64,000 bases of DNA from Azorhizobium sp943371865. GTDB lineage: Bacteria; Pseudomonadota; Alphaproteobacteria; Rhizobiales; Xanthobacteraceae. A model generated the notes under the pieces. That model did no database searches, was not told the origin of the DNA, and saw only the letters and a program-made list of their open reading frames with translations. Both the position numbers and the translations under genes were made by a program. Position 1 is the first letter of the stretch, and each line of letters opens with the position of its first letter. The DNA is taken from contig NZ_CALRWL010000034.1 of NCBI RefSeq assembly GCF_943371865.1, positions 4,162-68,161 of the forward strand, read 5' to 3'. This document shows, in pieces, positions 34,995 through 43,707 of this stretch.

Positions 34995-35675
34995 TTAGGC
35001 GTGGGACGGCAGGCTGAGGATCAGGTCGCGGATGCCCTGCCACATGATCTGCATGCCGATGCACAGCAGGATGAAGGCGAACAGGCGCACGAGCACATTG
35101 GTGCCGTTGCGGCCCAGGAGGCGCTCGATCTGGCTGGCGTAGCGATAGGCCAGATAGACGCTGAGCGAGACCGCCGCGAGGCCGAGAATGGCGCCCACCG
35201 CCTCGATGGCGAAGATGCCATAGCCCGCATGGCTGCTGAACGAGCTTTGGGTGCCCAGCGCCACGGCGGTGGCGATGGAGCCCGGTCCCATGGTGAGCGG
35301 CATGGTCAAGGGATAGAAGGCCTGCGCCTCCACTCGGCTCAGATCCACATCGCTGGCTGCCTCGCTGGAGCCGGTTTCCGACGGGGTGTTGCCCTGGTTG
35401 AGGATGTTCCAGCCCACGAAGGTCACCACCAGACCGCCCGCCACCCGCAGCACCGGCAGGCTGATGCCGAAGAAGGTGAGGATGCGGGAGCCGAACAGCA
35501 TGGAGAAGACCAGCAGCAGGAAGCCGTTCACGGCCACCTTGCGCGCCAGGACCGCGCGGACCGCCGGACTGCACGCCCGTGTCATCTCCACGAAGATCGG
35601 CGCCCCGCCGAGCGGATTGACGATGGGAAACAGCGCCGCGAACACCGCTACGAAGATATTGATGAACTGGCTCAT
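34995..35675 (-). CDS. MarC family integral membrane protein
   Basis: A 226-residue protein of the MarC/NAAT family with six predicted membrane helices. It begins FINIFVAVFAALFPIVNPLG, the typical first helix with the conserved NP, followed by GGAPIFVEMTR. LTMPLTMGPGSIATAVALG in the middle is a family hallmark. MarC was once linked to multiple antibiotic resistance but that role was not upheld; its function is unknown. A GGGGGAT ribosome-binding site precedes the ATG at 35675. It converges on the acetolactate synthase gene with a 7-bp gap. Confidence 0.9.
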   Translation of the reverse strand: MSQFINIFVAVFAALFPIVNPLGGAPIFVEMTRACSPAVRAVLARKVAVNGFLLLVFSMLFGSRILTFFGISLPVLRVAGGLVVTFVGWNILNQGNTPSETGSSEAASDVDLSRVEAQAFYPLTMPLTMGPGSIATAVALGTQSSFSSHAGYGIFAIEAVGAILGLAAVSLSVYLAYRYASQIERLLGRNGTNVLVRLFAFILLCIGMQIMWQGIRDLILSLPSHA

Positions 35676-35759
35676 GCGATCCCCCGCCGCCGGTTACCCG
35701 TGCTTCGCATGACCTTGGTGCCGCCGCAAGACGAGCGGGCCCCCTCAGGCGCGGACCTC

Positions 35760-36509
35760 TCAGGCCTCGATGCGGTCCCAGCCCTGGGGGGACAGGCGTT
35801 CCTGCGGCAGGAAGCGGCGCTTGTAGTCCATCTTGCGCGAGCCGTTGACCCAATAGCCCAGATAGACATAGGGCAGCCCCATCTCCTTGGCCTTGGCGAT
35901 GTGGTCGAGGATGAGGAAGGTGCCGAGCGAACGCTCGGGGACATTCGGGTTGTAGAAGGAATAGACCATGGACAGCCCGTCGCTGAGCACGTCGGTCAGC
36001 GCCACCGCGAACAAATCGCCGACGCCCCGGCCGTTGATGCGGGTGTCCGGACCGCGCCGACGATATTCCACCAGCCTGGTCTGCACATGGGTGTCTTCCA
36101 CCATCATGGCATAGTCGAGCACGCTCATGTCGGCCATGCCACCGGCGCCGTGGCGGGCATTCACATAAGCGCGGAACAGGCCATATTGCTCGGAGGTGGG
36201 GCTGGGCTGGCGCATGACGCCAATCAGGTCGTCATTGTCCTTGGCGGTGCGGCGGAAGCTGCGGCCCTCGACGAACTCATCCACCAGGATGCGTACGGAA
36301 ACGCAGGCCCGGCAGCCCTCGCAGGCCGGGCGGTAGGCGATGGACTGGCTGCGCCGGAAGCCGCCCTGGGTCAGCACGTCGTTAAGCGTGGCCGCGCGCT
36401 CACCCACCAGATGGGTGAATACCTTCCGTTCCTCCTTGCCCGGCAGATAAGGGCAGGCGGAGGGAGCGGTGAGATAGAATTGCGGTGTGTCGCGCGGGTG
36501 CTCAGTCAC
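35760..36509 (-). CDS. bpt: Aspartate/glutamate leucyltransferase (ATE/Bpt family)
   Basis: Transfers leucine from leucyl-tRNA to N-terminal Asp or Glu of proteins, marking them for ClpS/ClpAP degradation by the N-end rule. The 249-residue protein starts with TEHPRDTPQFYLTAPSACPY. It has the CEGCRACVSVRI cysteine motif (about 63-74), FYNPNVPERSLGTFLIL, and the ending LGYWVNGSRKMDYKRRF, all characteristic of Bpt. The start is GTG at 36509; the consensus N-terminus begins there. A perfect 8-bp hairpin sits one base upstream and carries the GAGG ribosome-binding site in its loop, suggesting translational control. Confidence 0.95.
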   Translation of the reverse strand: MTEHPRDTPQFYLTAPSACPYLPGKEERKVFTHLVGERAATLNDVLTQGGFRRSQSIAYRPACEGCRACVSVRILVDEFVEGRSFRRTAKDNDDLIGVMRQPSPTSEQYGLFRAYVNARHGAGGMADMSVLDYAMMVEDTHVQTRLVEYRRRGPDTRINGRGVGDLFAVALTDVLSDGLSMVYSFYNPNVPERSLGTFLILDHIAKAKEMGLPYVYLGYWVNGSRKMDYKRRFLPQERLSPQGWDRIEA

Positions 36510-36510
36510 G

Positions 36511-36535
36511 GCTATCGGGCCTCAGGTCCGATAGC
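36511..36535 (-). promoter_or_regulatory. Hairpin presenting the bpt ribosome-binding site
   Basis: On the minus-strand transcript GCTATCGG (36535-36528) pairs perfectly with CCGATAGC (36518-36511) around the loop ACCTGAGGC. GAGG in the loop lies 10 nt before the GTG start, and only one base separates the stem from that codon. It could be a translational control element or simply keep the site exposed. Confidence 0.5.
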
Positions 36536-36590
36536 ATCGCACCCCCGAATCGAGTCGGTCAAAGGTTTATGGTTCCAAAGCGCAACCAAT

Positions 36591-37127
36591 TCAGTTGTAC
36601 CGCCTCAAGGAGGCAGCGCGCGCTTCGCTGTTGACCACCACCGTGCCCAGCAAGAAATCGTGCAGCAGGCGGCGGCGGCCGTTGAGAAGCCCCACCAGCA
36701 GCACGAACGGCGTGAACGCGCTGACCGAGACCCAGAAGCAGACCGCATGCACGGCGCCGAGCACCGAATAGGCCGGGGCGCCGTACCAGGTGCGCATCTG
36801 GATATCCATCAGCCGCATGCCCAGCGTCGCCGAGGCCGGGGAGCCCAGCGTGATGGCATTATAGACCACCGCCCAGACCACGAAGGCCGGCCCGAGGATA
36901 GGAAACAACATCCAGCCCAGACTCAGCGTCACAATGCCGAACACGAAGATGAAGATGGCCATCAAGGCGATGGGCGCGGTGACCATGACCGCATCCACCA
37001 GGAACGCGACCATGCGCCGGGACAGGACACCCTGGAAATACTCCGGCTGGGTCACCGGGTCGTAGGCGTTGGGCCGCACGCCCGCGTAAGGCGCGCTGCG
37101 GTCGGCATAACGGGACGTGTAGCTCAT
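36591..37127 (-). CDS. RDD family membrane protein
   Basis: A 178-residue inner-membrane protein of the RDD family, named for conserved Arg and Asp residues. The RDD-type segment appears as FQGVLSRRMVAFLVDAVMV (about 31-49). Three hydrophobic helices follow (about 44-70, 76-97 and 118-150), with the second conserved segment TLGMRLMDIQ and the C-terminal RRLLHDFLLGTVVV. The family function is uncertain; some members have been linked to ion exchange. GGAGGAGGA immediately before the ATG at 37127 defines the start. ilvA lies upstream on the same strand. Confidence 0.88.
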   Translation of the reverse strand: MSYTSRYADRSAPYAGVRPNAYDPVTQPEYFQGVLSRRMVAFLVDAVMVTAPIALMAIFIFVFGIVTLSLGWMLFPILGPAFVVWAVVYNAITLGSPASATLGMRLMDIQMRTWYGAPAYSVLGAVHAVCFWVSVSAFTPFVLLVGLLNGRRRLLHDFLLGTVVVNSEARAASLRRYN

Positions 37128-37248
37128 GGTCCTCCTCCTGCTTGCGCTTGAAGGTGGTGAGGGGACCGCCTGCGCGCAAGACGCGAAGCCCGCCCGGACG
37201 CTGGATTCCTGCTGGCGCCGGTCAGAGACTGCGCGGGAAAGCTCGGCG

Positions 37249-38523
37249 CTAGCCCTCCGCGCCGCCGGCGCCGAGGCGCAGAACCTCCAGTCCTTCCGCC
37301 TCCAGCGCGTCCTGGATCGCTTGGGCATGGATCTGATCGCGGGTTTCCACCGTCAAATCGAGCCGGGTTCCCTTGGCCGGCACATCCAGGAAGGTGCGGC
37401 GGTGATGCACTTCCAGGATGTTGGCGCCAAGCTTGCCCAGCAAGGTGGAGATGATGCCCAGCATGCCGGGGCGGTCGAGGATGGTGAGGCGGAACGAGAC
37501 GATGCGGTGATCCCGCTCCAACTCGCGCATCAGGATGGCAGCCAGCACGCGCGGGTCGATATTGCCCCCGCACAGCACCAGTCCCACCCGCTGGCCACGG
37601 AACCGTTCGGGGTCGGACAAGAGCGCCGCCAGACCGGCGGCCCCGGCGCCTTCCGCCAGGGTCTTCTGCAAGGTGATGTAGGCATTCACCGCCCGTTCCA
37701 GCTCCGGTTCCTCCACCAGCAGGATTTCCGGCACCAGGGCGCGGACGATTTGCGTGGTCAGCCGGCCCACATTGCGCACGGCGATGCCTTCCGCGAGCGT
37801 CGGCCCACCGCTGTCGCGGGGGATGCCGGTCAGTGCGGTCCACATGGCAGGGTAGAGCGCGGCCTCCACCCCGAGCACCTGGGTCTGCGGAGAATGTCCC
37901 TTCGCGGCAATGGCCATGCCCGAGATCAGGCCGCCGCCGCCCACCGGCACCAGCAGGCAATCCAGCGGCGGGGCATCTTCCAGCATCTCCAACGCCATGC
38001 TGCCCTGGCCGGCGATCACATCGGGATCGTCATAGGGATGCACGAACACGCGCCCCTCGAGTGCGGCGATACGCAGGGCTTCCTGCTCCGCATCGCCCAC
38101 GCCTTCGCCATGGAGAACGACACGGGCGCCGAAGGCGCGGGTGGCAGTCACCTTCACCTGGGGGGTGTTCTCGGGCATGACGATGGTGGTGGAGATGCCG
38201 AGGCGCGTGCCGTGATAGGCCACCGCCTGGGCATGATTGCCGGCCGACATGGCGATGACGCCGCGCTTGGCTTCCTCTGGCGACAGCCGCGCCAGCTTCA
38301 CCACCGCGCCGCGCTCCTTGAAGCTGGCGGTGACCTGCAGGTTGTCATATTTCACATAGACATCGGCGCCGGTGAGTTCCGACAGCCGTGGCGCCCGCAG
38401 GGTGGGGGTGCGCACCACCGCCGCCGACACGATGGGCCGCGCGGCTTCCACGTCGGCGAGCGTGACCGGCAGATCGCTCACGGTCAGAGCGGACACAAGC
38501 GGATCGGCCGCAGGCAAGGTCAT
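37249..38523 (-). CDS. ilvA: Threonine dehydratase (threonine ammonia-lyase) with ACT domain
   Basis: A pyridoxal-phosphate enzyme converting threonine to 2-oxobutyrate and ammonia, the first step to isoleucine. The 424-residue protein has the cofactor lysine Lys69 in ASFKERGA, the conserved SAGNHAQAVA, and the phosphate-binding loop PVGGGGLISG. The C-terminal 80 residues form one ACT-type domain (LTILDRPGMLGIISTLLG). This is the short, single-ACT form of about 400 residues; the longer biosynthetic IlvA has a two-part regulatory domain, so regulation may differ. ATG 38523 follows CGAGGATG. A permease gene lies 47 bp upstream on the same strand. Confidence 0.93.
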   Translation of the reverse strand: MTLPAADPLVSALTVSDLPVTLADVEAARPIVSAAVVRTPTLRAPRLSELTGADVYVKYDNLQVTASFKERGAVVKLARLSPEEAKRGVIAMSAGNHAQAVAYHGTRLGISTTIVMPENTPQVKVTATRAFGARVVLHGEGVGDAEQEALRIAALEGRVFVHPYDDPDVIAGQGSMALEMLEDAPPLDCLLVPVGGGGLISGMAIAAKGHSPQTQVLGVEAALYPAMWTALTGIPRDSGGPTLAEGIAVRNVGRLTTQIVRALVPEILLVEEPELERAVNAYITLQKTLAEGAGAAGLAALLSDPERFRGQRVGLVLCGGNIDPRVLAAILMRELERDHRIVSFRLTILDRPGMLGIISTLLGKLGANILEVHHRRTFLDVPAKGTRLDLTVETRDQIHAQAIQDALEAEGLEVLRLGAGGAEG

Positions 38524-38570
38524 AGGGCATCCTCGGGTCGGTCGGCGGCCCGCACCCGGTACGGGTAGAG

Positions 38571-39911
38571 TCACACGTCGCGCGGTGCGGCGCCCAGCAG
38601 GCCTTGCGGCCGCGCCACCAGCGCCACGATGAGCAGCGCATACATCACCACGTCGCGATAGGCGATGTCGAACGCCGAAGACCAGAGCATTTCCAATGCG
38701 GCGACAACCACTCCCCCCAGCGCCGCGCCGCCCACGGAGCCCACCCCGCCCAGAACCGCGGCCGCCAGCGCCTTCAAGGTCAGCGGCAGGCCGAGGCCGG
38801 CATCGACGCTGCCGAAGGACACCACCATCATCGCCCCGGCCAGCCCGCACAAGGCGCCGGACATGGCGCAGGTGATCCCCAGCAGCGCGCGGGGCGAAAC
38901 TCCGCACAAGGCCGCCATGCCCGGATCATCGGCCATGGCCCGCCAGGCGCGGCCGAACGGGGTTCTGCGCAGTATCAGGACGGTTGCGGCGACGGCGCCG
39001 CCGGTCAGAAGCACCGACATCAGGTGGGCGGGCGTGGTGGTGGCGGTGAAGGCGGGAGTGCCGGCGAGCGGCACGGGCTGGTGCAGCAGGGGCGGCAGCC
39101 ATTCCGCGGCACCAATCTGACGCAGGGTCAGGGCCTCGCGCAGCACCAGAGCGAGGCCGATGCTGGCGATCAGCACCCCTTGCCCGCCGCCGCGCCGGTG
39201 CTGGAACGGCCACAGCACGAAGCGGCCCATGGCCCAGGCCCACAGCGCGCCAGTCAGCACCGCCGCGAGAATACCGAGGCCCACATGCGCCAGGGTGAGC
39301 GAGCCTGATTGCTGCGCCAGGCTCGCATACACCAGGAGCGCCGCCCCACCCGTGACGGCGATTTCGCCAACGGCCAGGACAATCCGCCCGGTCAGTCCGT
39401 GGATGAGGGTGAAAGCGGTGGCCAGGGCGGCGAACAGCGCCGCGGGGCCGAGCGCGTTCAGTCCCTGCTGCAAACCGAACGCCGGGCCGAGCGGCAGCGA
39501 CACCCAGGGCGCCGAGGCCTGGGCGGCATCGGCGCCGGCCCCTTGGTCCAGCCACCAGCGCTTAAGGATGAACAACTGGCTGTCATCCATGCCGCCGTCT
39601 GCGGTCTCGACCGCAGTGAGATCCAGGCGCCCAGCGCCGGCGGGCGCCGCGAACAGGCAGAGGACGACGCCGGGGCGGGAGAAGGCCTCGTCGGGCTCCC
39701 GCGCCACATAGGTCAGCCGCACCCCGCTGGCGCCGTTGCCGGCGGGCGCGAAGGCGGCCCGCGAGAGGCGGGTGCCGTCCGGATGCAGGGCCGCGGCCAC
39801 CCGTTCGCACAGGCCGGCCTGATCGGCATCCACCACGCTGCCGCATCCCGACAGACCGGCGCAGATGGCGCCGAGGGCCAATGCGAAGAGAAAGGGGCGG
39901 CGCCGGCTCAC
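38571..39911 (-). CDS. LivH-type ABC permease with lipoprotein-like N-terminal extension
   Basis: The C-terminal 300 residues (about 150-446) are a branched-chain amino acid/urea-type ABC permease. They have LNALGPAALFAALATAFTLI, GVLIASIGLALVLREAL, the coupling-loop motif FGRAWRAMADDPGMAALCGV and PQGLLG at the end. Unusually, about 145 residues precede this: a signal-like FLFALALGAICAGLSGCGS with a lipobox (LSGC) and a periplasm-like segment with two further cysteines. No binding protein, second permease or ATPase lies nearby. The GTG start at 39911 overlaps the hemB stop (GTGA), giving translational coupling to haem synthesis. The substrate is unknown; fusion of a small solute-sensing or lipoprotein part is inferred. 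Confidence 0.82.
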   Translation of the reverse strand: MSRRRPFLFALALGAICAGLSGCGSVVDADQAGLCERVAAALHPDGTRLSRAAFAPAGNGASGVRLTYVAREPDEAFSRPGVVLCLFAAPAGAGRLDLTAVETADGGMDDSQLFILKRWWLDQGAGADAAQASAPWVSLPLGPAFGLQQGLNALGPAALFAALATAFTLIHGLTGRIVLAVGEIAVTGGAALLVYASLAQQSGSLTLAHVGLGILAAVLTGALWAWAMGRFVLWPFQHRRGGGQGVLIASIGLALVLREALTLRQIGAAEWLPPLLHQPVPLAGTPAFTATTTPAHLMSVLLTGGAVAATVLILRRTPFGRAWRAMADDPGMAALCGVSPRALLGITCAMSGALCGLAGAMMVVSFGSVDAGLGLPLTLKALAAAVLGGVGSVGGAALGGVVVAALEMLWSSAFDIAYRDVVMYALLIVALVARPQGLLGAAPRDV

Positions 39912-40957
39912 GCGCCGGCGGCAAGACGCTCCGCAACCCGCGGCGCGAAATAGGTGAGAATTCCGTCGGCGCCGGCGCGCTTGAAGGCCATGAGCCCTTC
40001 CACCACCACCCGGTCGCCGTCCAGCCAGCCGTTGCGGATCGCGCCTTCGATCATCGCGTACTCGCCGGACACCTGATAGGCGAAGGTGGGCAGGCCGAAG
40101 GTCTGCTTCAGCCGGTAGACGATGTCGAGATAGGGCAGGCCGGGCTTGACCATCAGCATGTCGGCACCCTCGTCCACGTCCAGCGCCGCTTCCCGGATGG
40201 CCTCGTCGCCATTGGCCGGATCCATCTGATAGGTGCGCTTGTCGCCGATCAGGGTCTTGGAGGTGCCGATGGCATCACGGAACGGGCCATAGAAGGCGGA
40301 GGCATATTTGGCCGCATAGGACATGATCTGCACGTCGGTCAGGCCGTGCTTGTCCAAGCCGGAGCGGATGGCGCCGACCCGGCCGTCCATCATGTCGGAC
40401 GGGGCGATCACATCGGCGCCGGACTGCGCCTGCACCAGCGCCTGGTGCACCAGAACCGCCACGGTCTCGTCATTGAGGATGCGCTCGCCGTCCAGCAGGC
40501 CATCATGGCCGTGGCTGGTATAGGGATCGAGGGCCACGTCGGTGATCAAGCCGATGTGCGGCACTTCCTTCTTGATGGCGCGCAGGGCGCGGCAGACCAG
40601 ATTGTCTTCATTCAGCGCTTCGCTGCCTTCCGCATCGCGCAGGCTGGCCTCGGTATAGGGAAACAGCGCCAGGGCCGGGATGTGCAGTTTGGCCGCCTGT
40701 TCGGCCGCGCGCACCGCCTCGTCCACCGTGAGCCGCTCGACGCCGGGCATGGAGGGGATCTGGGTGCGGGTCTTCTCGCCTTCGGTCACGAAGATCGGCC
40801 AGATCAGATCGTCCACGGTGAGGGTGTTCTCGCGCACCATCCGGCGGGACCAGTCGCACTTGCGGTTCCGCCGCGGCCGGGTCGCCAGATCGAGCCCGCG
40901 TTCGCTGAAGGCCATCCGGTAGTCAGCGGCGTGGAGGCGGGTGGAGGACACGGTCAT
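39908..40957 (-). CDS. hemB: Delta-aminolevulinic acid dehydratase (porphobilinogen synthase)
   Basis: Condenses two 5-aminolevulinates to porphobilinogen in haem synthesis. The 349-residue protein has the active-site DVALDPYTSHGHDG and Schiff-base lysine segments, including MLMVKPGLPYLDIVYRL. The cysteine-rich zinc site of other HemB proteins (with CLCEYTSHGHCG) is replaced by Ala/Asp residues, the magnesium-type variant known in Bradyrhizobium and relatives. ATG 40957 is used; the frame continues upstream to 41074 without homologous sequence. Its last base pairs overlap the start of the permease gene. Confidence 0.96.
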   Translation of the reverse strand: MTVSSTRLHAADYRMAFSERGLDLATRPRRNRKCDWSRRMVRENTLTVDDLIWPIFVTEGEKTRTQIPSMPGVERLTVDEAVRAAEQAAKLHIPALALFPYTEASLRDAEGSEALNEDNLVCRALRAIKKEVPHIGLITDVALDPYTSHGHDGLLDGERILNDETVAVLVHQALVQAQSGADVIAPSDMMDGRVGAIRSGLDKHGLTDVQIMSYAAKYASAFYGPFRDAIGTSKTLIGDKRTYQMDPANGDEAIREAALDVDEGADMLMVKPGLPYLDIVYRLKQTFGLPTFAYQVSGEYAMIEGAIRNGWLDGDRVVVEGLMAFKRAGADGILTYFAPRVAERLAAGA

Positions 40958-41248
40958 CGGGCGATCTCGCTGCTGCGGCTCGGCACGCGCTGGGGGCTCA
41001 TGCCGACGCTCGGGACTTGCAGCTGCGGCGTCCTGAGGCGCCGCTCGCTGCCTTTCGCCCGGCGCTTTCGGCACGGGCGGTGGGGGTATTGCGCTTCCTT
41101 ATAGCTTCTCGAAGGAGCCGCGGCGAGGTGCGTGGTGACGCGGGATGCGTTGACGCTGGCACGCGGCACCGCTAACCCTCGCTCGACCATTGCCGCGCCG
41201 CGTCCCGCCCGCGCCCCATCAGGCGGCGTCCCACCCCGAGGAGCCACC

Positions 41249-42319
41249 GTGACGACCGAGCCCGAGGTCCTGCTGGAACGCCGCGGTGAAGCCGGCATCA
41301 TTACCTTGAACCGGCCCAAGGCCCTCAACGCCCTGACCCACGCCATGGTGCGCGAGATCGATCCGCAATTGCGGGCCTGGGCCCGGGATGACGGGGTGTC
41401 ACGCATCATCCTGAAGGCGACCGGCGAGCGCGCCTTTTGCGCCGGCGGCGATGTCCGGCATATCTATGATCTGGGCCGGGCGGGGCATCAGGACCAGTCG
41501 CTGGCCTTCTTTCGCGACGAATATGTCCTCAACCATCTCATCGGCACCTATCCCAAGCCTTATGTGTCGCTGATCGACGGCATCTGCATGGGCGGCGGCT
41601 TCGGCCTCTCGGCGCACGGCAGCTATCGGGTGGGCGGCGAGCGCTATCTGTTCGCCATGCCGGAAGTGAATATCGGGCTGTTCCCCGATGTGGGCGGCAC
41701 CCATGTGCTACCCCGGCTGCCCAAGGCCAGCGGCATCTATCTGGCGTTCACCGGGGCGCGCATCAAGGCGGCCGACGCGCTGCATTTCGGCCTGCTGACC
41801 CACGCGGTCCCGTCCGCGCGCCTGCCGGCTCTGGAGGCGGCGCTGGTGGCCGGTGGCGATGTGGCTGCGACCCTGGCGGCGCACGCCCATGATCCCGGCC
41901 CCGCGCCGGCCCTTGAACACGAGGCGTTCGTGGCCGAGGCGTTCGGCCATGGCGATGTGCTTGCGGTGCTGGAGGCCCTGGACGCGGCTGCGGCGGGCAC
42001 CTCGGCATCGGCAGATTTTGCCCGCGACACGGCATCATCGCTGCGCGGCAAATGCCCCACCAGCCTCATGCTCGCCGCCGAGCAGATGCGCCGGGGGCCG
42101 AATCTCGACCTTGCGGGTTGCCTGCAGGCGGAGTTCCGGGTGGTGACGCGGGTGCTGCACGGCCATGATTTCTATGAGGGCGTCCGCGCCCTGCTGGTGG
42201 ACAAGGACAATGCCCCCCGCTGGCAGCCTGATCGGCTGGAGCATATCGATCCGGCCGTCATTGCGGCGCATTTCGATCCGATCCCTGATGAACTCGTTTT
42301 CCCGATCGGTCCCTCATGA
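41249..42319 (+). CDS. 3-hydroxyisobutyryl-CoA hydrolase (enoyl-CoA hydratase superfamily)
   Basis: Probably hydrolyses 3-hydroxyisobutyryl-CoA in valine catabolism. The 356-residue crotonase-fold protein is longer than enoyl-CoA hydratases (about 260) and fits the hydrolase subfamily. Motifs: ITLNRPKALNALTHAMV, the oxyanion segment CAGGDVRHIYDLG, and GGGFGLSAHGSYRVGGERY with AMPEVNIGLFPDVGGTHVLPR, where Glu and Asp are the expected catalytic residues. The C-terminal helical region has LAGCLQAEFRVV and FYEGVRALLVDKD. The start is GTG at 41249 after CGAGGAGCC. It overlaps the next gene by 4 bp. Confidence 0.9.
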   Translation: MTTEPEVLLERRGEAGIITLNRPKALNALTHAMVREIDPQLRAWARDDGVSRIILKATGERAFCAGGDVRHIYDLGRAGHQDQSLAFFRDEYVLNHLIGTYPKPYVSLIDGICMGGGFGLSAHGSYRVGGERYLFAMPEVNIGLFPDVGGTHVLPRLPKASGIYLAFTGARIKAADALHFGLLTHAVPSARLPALEAALVAGGDVAATLAAHAHDPGPAPALEHEAFVAEAFGHGDVLAVLEALDAAAAGTSASADFARDTASSLRGKCPTSLMLAAEQMRRGPNLDLAGCLQAEFRVVTRVLHGHDFYEGVRALLVDKDNAPRWQPDRLEHIDPAVIAAHFDPIPDELVFPIGPS

Positions 42320-42747
42320 GCCATTACGACCCCATCGACGCCAGTGCTCGCGCCCATATGGAGCGCCTCACCCCGTGGCGGCGGCGGCTGGTGTTCTTCC
42401 TGCGGGCGGTCGCCTGCTTCCTGTTGCTGGAGGGCGTCTACCACTGGGCGGTGATCTGCGGCATCGGCGATGGCCCCGATACCCGCTTCCAGTCCCTGCC
42501 CATGACCGCACAGGGGGTGGTGATCTGGGCTGCCATCATCGATCCCATTGCCGGGGTCGGGCTGTGGCTGGGCGCGGGCTGGGCAGTGGTGCTGTGGCTG
42601 CTGGCCACCGCCAGCCAGGTGGTGGTGGGGGCATGGGCGCCCGAGGGGCTGTCGCGCCTGCTGGTGCTGACCTTGTTCGAGGTCGCCCTCGTGGTGTCCT
42701 ACGCCATCCTTTCCATCCGCGCCGCGCGGGAGAGTGACCAGGACTGA
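42316..42747 (+). CDS. Small integral membrane protein of unknown function
   Basis: I do not recognise a characterised function. The 143-residue product has four hydrophobic segments (about 24-46, 64-84, 86-108 and 114-134), with short polar N- and C-termini. It resembles the uncharacterised small membrane proteins found beside hydrolase genes in Hyphomicrobiales (possibly DUF6163; not confirmed). Its ATG overlaps the stop of the preceding hydrolase gene (ATGA), so the two are probably translated together. An O-methyltransferase gene follows after 30 bp. Confidence 0.78.
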   Translation: MSHYDPIDASARAHMERLTPWRRRLVFFLRAVACFLLLEGVYHWAVICGIGDGPDTRFQSLPMTAQGVVIWAAIIDPIAGVGLWLGAGWAVVLWLLATASQVVVGAWAPEGLSRLLVLTLFEVALVVSYAILSIRAARESDQD

Positions 42748-42777
42748 GCCGCGCGCACACTGCGAAGGACGCCCCGC

Positions 42778-43458
42778 ATGTCGACGGCCTCAGGTCCATC
42801 CCTCTGGTCCCAGGTGGACGACTATATCTGCGATCGCCTCGTCCCCGATGAGGCGATGTTCGCGCAAACGCTGGCGGCGAGCGCGGCCGCGGGCCTGCCG
42901 GCGATCAGCGTCTCCGCAGCCCAGGGCCGCATGCTGGAACTGTTCGCCCGCATGCAAGGCGCCCGGCGGATTCTGGAAATCGGCACGTTGGGCGGCTACA
43001 GCACATTGTGGTTGGCGCGCGCACTGGCGCAGGATGGCCGTCTGGTTACGCTGGAGGCCGACCCACATCACGCCGCCGTGGCAGCCGATACCTTCGCGCG
43101 TTCGGGATTAGGCGCGCAGATCGATCTGCGGGTAGGGCGGGCGATCGATACGCTGCCCGGCGTGGAAGCCGATGGCATCGGGCCGTTCGATCTGATCTTC
43201 ATCGATGCCGACAAGACCAGCAACCCGGACTATCTGTTCTGGTCGTTGCGGCTCTCGCGACCCGGAACATTGATTATCTGCGATAATGTGGTGCGTGGTG
43301 GCAAGGTTATCGCGGCCGACAGCACAGATCCCAGTGTGCAAGGCGTGCGCCGCTTCTTCGACTTGGTGGCAGCCGAGCCGCGTCTTGTGGCGACGGCGAT
43401 CCAGACGGTGGGCGCCAAAGGTTACGACGGCTTCGCCATGGCTTTGGTGGTGGCCTGA
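42778..43458 (+). CDS. SAM-dependent O-methyltransferase (caffeoyl-CoA OMT-like family 3)
   Basis: A 226-residue class I methyltransferase. It has the SAM-binding motif I in ILEIGTLGGYSTLWLARAL (about 65-83), the acidic end of strand 2 in LVTLEADPHH, and the metal-binding region FDLIFIDADKTSNPDYLFW followed by GTLIICDNVVRGGKV. These match cation-dependent O-methyltransferases that methylate catechol-like substrates. The substrate is not predictable. It may be the last gene of a three-gene run with the CoA hydrolase and the membrane protein. Confidence 0.88.
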   Translation: MSTASGPSLWSQVDDYICDRLVPDEAMFAQTLAASAAAGLPAISVSAAQGRMLELFARMQGARRILEIGTLGGYSTLWLARALAQDGRLVTLEADPHHAAVAADTFARSGLGAQIDLRVGRAIDTLPGVEADGIGPFDLIFIDADKTSNPDYLFWSLRLSRPGTLIICDNVVRGGKVIAADSTDPSVQGVRRFFDLVAAEPRLVATAIQTVGAKGYDGFAMALVVA

Positions 43459-43503
43459 TCGGGGTCTGAGATACCGGCCTCCAGCGCCGCTCCTCGCATC
43501 ACG

Positions 43504-43526
43504 TTTGGACGCTTGTACAATCCAAA
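43504..43526 (+). promoter_or_regulatory. Dyad upstream of soluble chemoreceptor
   Basis: TTTGGA (43504-43509) and TCCAAA (43521-43526) flank the palindrome TTGTACAA (43513-43520) in an AT-rich patch about 180 bp before the receptor start. A binding site is possible; no match to a known operator was recognised. Confidence 0.25.
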
Positions 43527-43707
43527 ATACAACCATAATGGATGGGATGCACAACCTTTCCGACATATTTCGCCAGCTCCACGCAAGCTGTTTCGCGGAA
43601 ATTCTCTGCGTTGTTGTGCAAATCAACGACGGTGGTGGCGTCGAGAATTGGCTTGTATTCCGTATTCAAGAGCCGTGGCCGCCGCATAAGATCTCAAGGG
43701 GGAAGCG

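Noticed and set aside
34803..37151. 782-codon plus-strand open frame across als, marC, bpt and the RDD gene
   Set aside because: It is antisense or out of frame to four recognisable genes and has no family-like sequence.
38524..38570. Leader-peptide attenuator before ilvA
   Set aside because: The 47-bp gap is too short and shows neither an Ile-rich leader peptide nor alternative hairpins.
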